Shown: positions 5,179-10,022 of the stretch, one piece after another
Layout: each line of letters starts with the position of its first letter
How positions within the stretch are numbered: the stretch's first letter is position 1
Assembly: GCA_016874945.1 (NCBI GenBank)
Contig: VGSO01000084.1
Location: 1 to 10,022 of the forward strand
Length of the DNA: 10,022 nucleotides
Origin: Deltaproteobacteria bacterium
GTDB taxonomy: Bacteria > Desulfobacterota > Desulfobaccia > Desulfobaccales > 0-14-0-80-60-11
Reading direction: 5' to 3'
Notes under the pieces: generated by a model
Databases searched by the model: none
What the model saw: only the letters and a program-made list of their open reading frames with translations
What the model was told of the DNA's origin: nothing
Program-made: the position numbers and the translations under genes

Positions 5179-6990
5179 TCAACCTGCCACCGGGAGTTTG
5201 ATGGTAAACACGGTGCCCTGGCCGGAGACGCTCTCCACCGCAATGGTGCCATGGTGGTCCGTGACTATCTTGTGGATCACCGCCAGCCCCAGTCCGGTTC
5301 CCTTGGCTTTGGTGGTGAAGAAAGGATGGAAAATTTTTTCCAGGACATCAGTGGGCATGCCTTTGCCCGTGTCCTGCACCGCGAACCACACCATGCTGTC
5401 TTTAAAGCCGGACGATATAGTTATGCGGCCATTGGCCTCCGTGGCCTCAACGGCATTCTTGATAAGGTTCACCAGCACCTGCTTCATCTGGTTAGGGTCG
5501 ACTTCCACGGCAGGCACATGAGAAGCCAGTTGGTCAACCAGGATTATCCCCTTTTCCCGGGCGGCTTCCTTCATCATGTCTTCCACCTCCCGGATCACCC
5601 GGTTCAGATCGATCTCTTGCTTGCTGGGCTGCACCGGCCGGGTAAAATCCCGCAGTTCCACCAAAAATGACTCCAGGCGCTTCACTTCGCCCTGGATGAT
5701 CTTCAGCTTTTCCTGGCAGGAGGGATCAGCGGGCCGCCGCTCCACCTGCCGGGCCAGTCCGCCGATGACCATGAGGGGGTTTTTGATCTCGTGGCTGACA
5801 AAGGCCGCGGCTTCCCCCACCGCCGCGAAGCGCTCGGAATGAACCAACCTGCCCTGGGATTCCAACAGCTCCCGGGTCTTTTTCTCAATTTCCCGGTTTA
5901 AAGTGCGGTTCCACATCAAAGCCGCCAGGGTCAGGCTGCCGCCGGCCAGGAGCAACAACCCGAAGAACAACCCCACCAGGAACAGCTCCTGGTGCAGGAC
6001 TTCGGCCACGGTGCCGGAGACTTCCTCCACCGGGGCCACCACGCAGACGCCCCAGAGGTTGCCCTTTTCCACCTCGGTGACCCCCAGGACCAGCCCCTTG
6101 TTGAAACGGATGGGGGTGTAGGCCGCCAGCTTGGGCATTTGCCCCAATCTATCCCGGTGCCAGCCCGAGTCGTACTCAGTAGCGCCTTCTTCGCCCATGA
6201 GCAACCGGGCCTGCATTTCCCGCAGCCCCCGGAAGATAATCCGAGGATTCCGGACGATGCGCACCTGGATGGCGTCATGGCCCACAAAATCCTTTTCATA
6301 ATGGGCCAGAAAAACGCCGTCCTGGTCAATGATCCAGGCGTAGCCCGTTTGCCCTGACTTGACGTCGGCGGTGACCTTTTGGGCGATGAAAAAGGGGTCG
6401 ATGATAAGTTCCAGCGATCCGGCAAATTGATTAGGCCCGCCTTGCCAATAAAGAGGGGTGATGAAACGCATTACCCGTTGGCCCTTAAAGGGTGGGGCGG
6501 GGTAGATAAAGTCTTTGCTCAGAAAGAGCTTCCCCCGGTTGGCCGGATTCCTGGCCCACTCCTGATAGTTGCGCGGGAGTGTGACACTATCGAGGGCCGA
6601 CGTCTCCGGCTTTCTCGTTAGCCAACCCTTCAGGGCGCCCTTTTGGTCATAATAGCGCAGCGCCAGAACCCCGAAGTATTTATGTCTTTCAAACCTTTCT
6701 TTAAGGGCGATGGCTATTTCCGGGGATTCGGAAGTGGCGGTCTGAAACAAGCCGGCATATCCCAACAGGGCGTTTTCCAGAAAATCAACGTAGGCCTCCA
6801 CGTTGTCCACAATCTTCCGGGCCAGCATCAACTGCTGCTGGTTGAACTGGTCCCGCAAGATTTTTTCCACCTTGTCGTTCAGTTTCTGCCAGGAGCTGTA
6901 AAACAGGAGAGAAATAATAATGGCGCCGGCCAGAATAATCGGAATTGAGATGGAAAGGGACAGCAGTTTGATTGCCCGGCCTGATTTCAT
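5179..6990 (-). CDS. Sensor histidine kinase with extracytoplasmic Cache-type sensor
   Basis: A 603-residue kinase counted from ATG at 6988-6990 (GGGGA lies just before it; a TTG at 6999 would add three residues). One membrane segment near 15-32 and another near 335-360 enclose a ~300-residue extracytoplasmic region. Its stretches GYAWIIDQDGVFLAHYEKDFVG and LAAYTPI point to a double-Cache ligand-binding domain. The cytoplasmic part has a short coiled linker, the phosphoacceptor His400 in FVSHEIKNPL, N-box Asn512, G1 DTGKG (540-544), HPFFTTK and GTGLGLAVI. It has no receiver or PAS domain. The stop TGA lies 2 nt before the preferred ntrY start, or overlaps the alternative TTG by 4 nt, so it is co-translated with ntrY and probably also signals to NtrX. 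Cache kinases commonly sense small organic molecules; the ligand here is unknown. Confidence 0.88.
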   Translation of the reverse strand: MKSGRAIKLLSLSISIPIILAGAIIISLLFYSSWQKLNDKVEKILRDQFNQQQLMLARKIVDNVEAYVDFLENALLGYAGLFQTATSESPEIAIALKERFERHKYFGVLALRYYDQKGALKGWLTRKPETSALDSVTLPRNYQEWARNPANRGKLFLSKDFIYPAPPFKGQRVMRFITPLYWQGGPNQFAGSLELIIDPFFIAQKVTADVKSGQTGYAWIIDQDGVFLAHYEKDFVGHDAIQVRIVRNPRIIFRGLREMQARLLMGEEGATEYDSGWHRDRLGQMPKLAAYTPIRFNKGLVLGVTEVEKGNLWGVCVVAPVEEVSGTVAEVLHQELFLVGLFFGLLLLAGGSLTLAALMWNRTLNREIEKKTRELLESQGRLVHSERFAAVGEAAAFVSHEIKNPLMVIGGLARQVERRPADPSCQEKLKIIQGEVKRLESFLVELRDFTRPVQPSKQEIDLNRVIREVEDMMKEAAREKGIILVDQLASHVPAVEVDPNQMKQVLVNLIKNAVEATEANGRITISSGFKDSMVWFAVQDTGKGMPTDVLEKIFHPFFTTKAKGTGLGLAVIHKIVTDHHGTIAVESVSGQGTVFTIKLPVAG

Positions 6991-7018
6991 TTTCCCCAAA
7001 ATCCTTTTGATTTGGAAA

Positions 7019-7048
7019 ATATTAACATTTATCGCCGGGGCTTGACAA
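7019..7048 (-). promoter_or_regulatory. Candidate sigma-70-type promoter for the two-kinase/ntrX operon
   Basis: On the minus strand, TTGTCA (7043-7048) and TAATAT (7019-7024) are separated by 18 nt. Transcription would begin near 7012, about 20 nt before the kinase ATG, leaving room for the GGGGA ribosome site. Judged by eye against the consensus only. It lies next to the inverted repeat at 7056-7178. Confidence 0.45.
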
Positions 7049-7055
7049 GTTTAGT

Positions 7056-7178
7056 GGCCAGTGATCAGTGATCAGTAACCATCGATCAGTGACCAGTAGC
7101 TTGCGGATATTGGCCTATGCTCATTAGACCCTGTTCATTGATTACTGATTACTGATTACTGATGACTGATCACTGGTC
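7056..7178. repeat. Inverted repeat of GATCAGT-type units between mazG and the kinase operon
   Basis: The arm at 7056-7081 is the reverse complement of 7153-7178 with 3 mismatches in 26 nt. Each arm is built from short units (CAGTGATCAGT and ACTGATTACTGAT-like). A further ATCAGTGACCAGTAG copy follows the left arm at 7084-7098. The right arm overlaps the last codons and stop of mazG. It could fold into a long hairpin and may serve as a terminator for mazG, but there is no clear U-tract. It resembles a small mobile palindromic element. Confidence 0.7.
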
Positions 7179-7988
7179 ATTATCAGCTGTCGCATACTCC
7201 CTTCCTTCCTTACAAGACTCCCAGATGGCGTCCATCTCTTCCAGGGTGGCGGTTTCCGGAGTCTTGCCCATTTTGGCCAGGGTGCGCTCCACCACGTGAA
7301 ACCGCTTGATGAACTTGTAAACGGTGCGGCGCAAAGCTCCTTCGGAGTCGATGTTGAGAAAGCGTGCCACATTCACCAGGGAGAACAAGAGATCCCCCAG
7401 CTCCTCCTCCCGGGCGGGGCTGGAGGGCTCGGCCAGGGCCTGGCGGAACTCCTGCCACTCTTCTTCCACCTTTTGCAGAGATCCCTGGATATGCGGCCAA
7501 TCGAACCCCCGCCGGGCCGCGGCCTCTCCCAATCGCTGGGCCTGAACCAGGGCCGGCAGGGCGGGGGAGATTTTCCCCAGGGGACTTTCGGGCTTGCCTT
7601 CCCGGATCTTGGACTGCTGCCAGAGACGCTTCAAATCCTCATAAGTGTCAGCCTGTCCCCCGGCAAAGACATGGGGGTGGCGCCGGATCATTTTGGCGGC
7701 GATGCCGGCCACCACCTGGGCGAAATCGAAATCGCCCCGCTCCTGGAACAGGTCGCTTAAAAACACCAGGTGCAGGAGCAGGTCCCCCAGTTCTTCCTTG
7801 ATTTTATCGGGGTTGCCGACTTCCAGGGCTTCGACTAATTCATAAGCTTCTTCCAATACATAGGTCTTCAAGGTTTCCGGGGTCTGTTTGGCGTCCCAGG
7901 GACAGCCCCCCGGGCCCCGCAGGCGCCTGACGATGGCCACAAACTCCGAGATAGCCGCGCCCACCTCGGGTAAAACCTGGTCGGACAT
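7170..7988 (-). CDS. mazG: MazG nucleoside triphosphate pyrophosphohydrolase
   Basis: A 272-residue MazG, which hydrolyses (d)NTPs to monophosphate and pyrophosphate and is linked to nucleotide-pool cleaning and (p)ppGpp control. Two all-alpha NTP-PPase halves are visible. The first has GGCPWD (27-32), EEAYE (46-50), EELGD (65-69) and RRHPHVF (102-108). The second has GFDW (161-164), EEWQE (176-180) and EELGD (195-199). Both metal-binding EExxE/EExxD sets are complete. The start is ATG at 7986-7988 with AGGAG 9 nt upstream. The last residues (about TADNDQ and the stop) are encoded by an inverted repeat, so the natural C-terminus has probably been replaced by a few repeat-derived residues, outside the catalytic parts. 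A repeat-rich ~700-bp gap separates it from cvpA. Confidence 0.93.
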   Translation of the reverse strand: MSDQVLPEVGAAISEFVAIVRRLRGPGGCPWDAKQTPETLKTYVLEEAYELVEALEVGNPDKIKEELGDLLLHLVFLSDLFQERGDFDFAQVVAGIAAKMIRRHPHVFAGGQADTYEDLKRLWQQSKIREGKPESPLGKISPALPALVQAQRLGEAAARRGFDWPHIQGSLQKVEEEWQEFRQALAEPSSPAREEELGDLLFSLVNVARFLNIDSEGALRRTVYKFIKRFHVVERTLAKMGKTPETATLEEMDAIWESCKEGREYATADNDQ

Positions 7989-8013
7989 GAGGGAAAACTC
8001 CTGGGGCGAGTGT

Positions 8014-8403
8014 TAATACCGTTTTCGGTTTTCGGTTTCCGGTTAGGAAAACCTGGAATACCAATAAGTTACAATTGTATTTTTTGCATTTGAAAGGGAA
8101 TCAAGTATAAGGTATGAGTTAAGTGAAAATTTTGAATATTAAGCCTCGGGTTGGCATTATAGCTGGCTCATTCACCCTGCAATTTACCGATGACCCGATC
8201 CTATAATCTAAATAGCTGAATCCGATTGTTGGTTTAACTCCGAAAATGCCTTGGAAGATTGGGTGTCTCCTGCTGATGGAAGAATAAAAGCAATGACTTA
8301 TACCATTTTCTCTTTCAAGTGCAACAAACTTAATCTTTAACTTATTGATAATCCGTAATTATCTTTACCGAAAACCGAAGACCGAAAAGCGAAAACCGTA
8401 TTA
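8014..8403. mobile_element. MITE-like non-coding element with ~31-bp inverted ends
   Basis: The left end 8014-8044 and the right end 8373-8403 are inverted repeats with 27 of 31 positions matching. Both are made of GGTTTTCG / CGAAAACC-type units beginning TAATAC. The ~330 nt between them are AT-rich and hold no convincing gene; only very short open frames occur (for example a GTG-started 27-codon frame at about 8122-8205), and none is recognised. No transposase is encoded, so any movement would depend on an enzyme elsewhere. The left end lies 26 nt upstream of the mazG start, so the mazG promoter must lie within or beyond the element. No clean target-site duplication was found. Confidence 0.6.
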
Positions 8404-8593
8404 GTGGCACAGCGCGGCCTAAAGGCCGCAACCAAACTAAAAAATGACCTAATTACATTAATTAAATCAAGGTGTTACAGGCAAAATCTTCGCGAAAAAA
8501 CCAGAAACTCGGATTCAGTAGCACAGGCTTCCAGCCTGTGGTTTAAATGGTTGAATCTACCATGTTGCCCACAGGCCAGAGGCCTTTGCCACA
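8402..8593. repeat. Three small REP-like palindromes between cvpA and mazG
   Basis: Unit 1 (8402-8433) has the stem CGGCCT-AA-AGGCCG after GTGGCACAG. Unit 2 (8517-8544) has CACAGGCT-TCC-AGCCTGTG after GTAG. Unit 3 (8568-8593), in the opposite orientation, has AGGCC-TCT-GGCCT flanked by GTGGCAA and GTGG. All share a leading GT(A/G)GCA word, so they belong to one family of ~26-30-bp palindromes. They create a spurious 80-codon open frame. The remainder of 8594-8704 shows no gene; it ends with a short AACTGAAAACTGA unit at 8691-8703. Confidence 0.65.
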
Positions 8594-8704
8594 ATATTTT
8601 TGCTGCTTTGGTATTTCCTTCCGAAAAAGGGGTATTTGCATTGTAGTTTTCCTTGATTGCCTTTTTTCGGAGTTAAGGCGATAATCTTCTAACTGAAAAC
8701 TGAT

Positions 8705-9304
8705 TTATTTGCCCAGTTCGTCCACCAGCCCCTTGAGCTTCTTTTCCATTTCATTAATGTCCATGCCGCCCCGTTGGCCGCCGGCCTGGCGTTTGTCCTT
8801 CTGCCACCCTTGCAAATAATCGTTTAGCTGCTGTTTGAATTCCGGAGGCAATAATTCCATGGATTGGCGGGCAATGTAAATTAGGCGCGGCGCAGTGTGG
8901 GATTCCCGGTACAGGCGTGAGTCCTTGGGCAGCACCACCCCCAGGAACATCAAGGCGAATCCCAGGATCAGGCCCCCCTTGGCCAGGGCGAAAAAGCCCC
9001 CCAGGAGGCGGTCAAAAATATCCAGGTAGAGATGGTACAACAACCGTTGCAACAGGTAGGCTACCAGCCGGGTCAGCCAGTACACCGTCACCAGCACCGC
9101 CACAAACGCGGCAATGCGGGCGTGAAGCGGGTCCTTGAGCCACGGCTGGACATAACCGGCCGCTTGGATATAGGAATGGGCCGCCACGATTACGCCTCCC
9201 ACCACCCCGGCCAAGACCGCCAGTTCCTGGAAGAGGCCGCGGTAGTAACCCCTCAAGGTGATGAGGGCCAACAGCAGGACAATGCCCAAGTCCAGTAAGT
9301 TCAT
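8705..9304 (-). CDS. cvpA: CvpA-family inner-membrane protein
   Basis: A 199-residue membrane protein of the CvpA family, named for its role in colicin V production in E. coli; its general function remains poorly defined. Four hydrophobic segments lie near 4-20, 28-46, 63-86 and 104-126. Family-typical features are the short N-terminus MNLLDLGIV, GYYRGLFQELAVLAG (19-33) and DRLLGGFFALAKGG (98-111). The C-terminal third (127-199) is polar and probably cytoplasmic. The start is ATG at 9302-9304 with GAGG 8 nt before it; a TTG at 9337 would add 11 charged residues ahead of the first membrane segment and is less likely. mazG lies downstream on the same strand, separated by ~700 bp of repeats. Confidence 0.88.
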   Translation of the reverse strand: MNLLDLGIVLLLALITLRGYYRGLFQELAVLAGVVGGVIVAAHSYIQAAGYVQPWLKDPLHARIAAFVAVLVTVYWLTRLVAYLLQRLLYHLYLDIFDRLLGGFFALAKGGLILGFALMFLGVVLPKDSRLYRESHTAPRLIYIARQSMELLPPEFKQQLNDYLQGWQKDKRQAGGQRGGMDINEMEKKLKGLVDELGK

Positions 9305-9327
9305 GCGGCGTTCCTCTTCTTCTTGCA

Positions 9328-9356
9328 CTCCTATCAAAAATGCCGCCCCCCGTCAA
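9328..9356 (-). promoter_or_regulatory. Weak candidate promoter for cvpA
   Basis: TTGACG (9351-9356) is a good -35 match. The hexamer 17 nt downstream, TAGGAG (9328-9333), is a poor -10. Transcription would start near 9321, leaving about 17 nt of leader with the GAGG site. Judged by eye; low certainty. Confidence 0.25.
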
Positions 9357-9392
9357 CCCTGGTCGTTCCCGGAGAAAAAAAGGTTGAAAAAG

Positions 9393-9608
9393 GAGGCTCT
9401 TACAAAAATTTAGCAAAACCGGTTCCGGCTTCTATTCCCCCTCCCCACGGGGGGAGGGGGCTAGGGGGAGGGGGGCGAAGCCGTTTATAACTATTGGATA
9501 ATACAAATTATTTTTGCCACCCCCACCCTTACCCTCCCCCCTCAAGGGGGAGGGAACCGACCCAATATCGTTGATTCCGCTTTTGACCATGACTTTTGCA
9601 AGAGGCTC
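9393..9608. mobile_element. MITE-like imperfect palindromic element with nested GC-rich hairpins
   Basis: Identical 7-bp words GAGGCTC flank the unit as direct repeats (9393-9399 and 9602-9608). Inside them the ends are inverted: TTACAAAAATTTAGCAAAA from 9400 matches the reverse complement of the region ending TTTTGCAA at 9601. Each arm carries a GC-rich hairpin: CCCCCTCCCC / GGGGAGGGGG (9437-9460) and CCCTCCCCC / GGGGGAGGG (9532-9554), in opposite orientation, around an AT-rich centre (about 9480-9513). No open frame is present. It lies upstream of cvpA and could supply or disturb that promoter region. Confidence 0.6.
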
Positions 9609-9631
9609 AAAGGAAACGGGAAATAAGGGGA

Positions 9632-9657
9632 GAAAGCTGCTTTAGCTTCCAGCTTTC
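9632..9657. repeat. Short palindrome (GAAAGCT ... AGCTTTC)
   Basis: GAAAGCT at 9632-9638 and AGCTTTC at 9651-9657 are perfect inverted 7-mers around a 12-nt loop containing AGCTTCC. It resembles the palindromes at 8402-8593 in layout. The surrounding stretch 9609-9722 has no gene. Confidence 0.45.
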
Positions 9658-9722
9658 AGCCTAAAAGGAAAGGTTTGCTTAATATGATTGCTGACAGTTG
9701 GGATTTTATTAATATCTTAACC

Positions 9723-10022
9723 CTACAACGACATATAAGATAATTTTCTATGTCGATGTGAGGGGTATGAGCGATAATTTCTCATTTGAATCCCCTGAAC
9801 CACAAAAATCAGGGAGTTGATATCGCATTCTCGCAGGGGAAGCACCGCCTGCATCAGGATTCTAAGCTGCGATAGAGTAATATGTGGCGCTTTTTTTTCC
9901 CAGTTTAATTTTCAAATGCCAGAGAATGATCCAGACCCAGTTCAGACTTGGTCTCTTCGAAACATTGTTCAATGGGCCAGCGCATCCCGGCAAGCCAGAC
10001 GAAGGTGGGCAATCTGGCGCTT
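9723..10022 (-). pseudogene. Decayed IS701/IS4-superfamily transposase, C-terminal remnant
   Basis: Two pieces in different frames read as parts of one DDE transposase. Piece 1 (9905-10021): TFVWLAGMRWPIEQCFEETK followed by SELGLDH, which carries the R-(3)-E-(6)-K part of the YREK signature with the catalytic Glu, then diverges and stops at 9905. Piece 2 (9723-9890): HITLSQLRILMQAVLPLRE, then about 15 residues later RNYRSYPSHRHRKL and a TAG stop, like the C-terminal tail of IS701-type transposases. The segment normally between them (YEVRSW and the following helices) is missing, and a run of A residues near 9891-9898 marks the frame change. The gene continues past the window's right edge. It is not expected to be active. 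Confidence 0.7.

Noticed and set aside
6991..7060. Sigma-54 (-24/-12) promoter for the kinase operon
   Set aside because: No GG-N10-GC element of the right form was found; a sigma-70-like pair fits better.
7140..7178. CRISPR-like or microsatellite array (TGATTAC repeats)
   Set aside because: The units are about 7-8 bp with no spacers, and they form the arm of an inverted repeat.
8122..8366. Short frames inside the 8014-8403 element as genes
   Set aside because: A 27-codon GTG frame and a ~42-codon frame without a good start have no recognised similarity and no clear ribosome site.
8404..8646. Plus-strand open frame (80 codons)
   Set aside because: Its sequence is built from palindromic repeat units (for example AQASSLWF from the CACAGGCTTCCAGCCTGTG palindrome) and has no ribosome site.

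Overview
All recognisable genes lie on the minus strand. The core genes (cvpA, mazG, two sensor kinases and an NtrX-type sigma-54 activator) are GC-rich. The ends of the window and its intergenic gaps are more AT-rich and full of repeats. Gene content, codon use and the abundance of small palindromic repeats suggest a Desulfobacterota-like (former deltaproteobacterial) chromosome. That is inference from style and gene families; no marker gene fixes the taxon.

Layout in the direction of transcription (right to left): a decayed IS701/IS4-type transposase (9723-10022); a ~215-bp imperfect palindromic, MITE-like element (9393-9608); cvpA (8705-9304); a ~700-bp gap made mostly of repeats (an inverted-repeat element at 8014-8403 and three small palindromes at 8402-8593); mazG (7170-7988); another inverted repeat that runs into the end of mazG (7056-7178); a three-gene two-component operon consisting of a Cache-type sensor kinase (5179-6990), an NtrY-like sensor kinase (2942-5176) and an NtrX-like regulator (1588-2970); the toxin-antitoxin pair mntA-hepT (923-1574); a broken second copy of the 3' end of ntrX (701-918); the toxin-antitoxin pair hicB-hicA (241-676); and the start of a J-domain gene that leaves the window at position 1.

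The two kinases and NtrX are tightly packed (a 2-nt gap or 4-nt overlap, then a 29-nt overlap) and probably form one signalling pathway in which two membrane sensors feed one sigma-54 activator. mntA begins 13 nt after the ntrX stop codon, so the first toxin-antitoxin pair probably rides on the signalling operon's transcript.

The most notable structure is at 701-1779. The last ~190 nt of ntrX occur twice as direct repeats, about 95% identical over ~165 nt, with mntA-hepT exactly between them. The distal copy is broken by a stop codon and two indels, and is itself followed 24 nt later by hicB. Each ntrX 3' end is therefore followed at once by a toxin-antitoxin pair. This looks like recombination or cassette insertion at the 3' end of ntrX that delivered a new toxin-antitoxin module while keeping the regulator's C-terminus intact.
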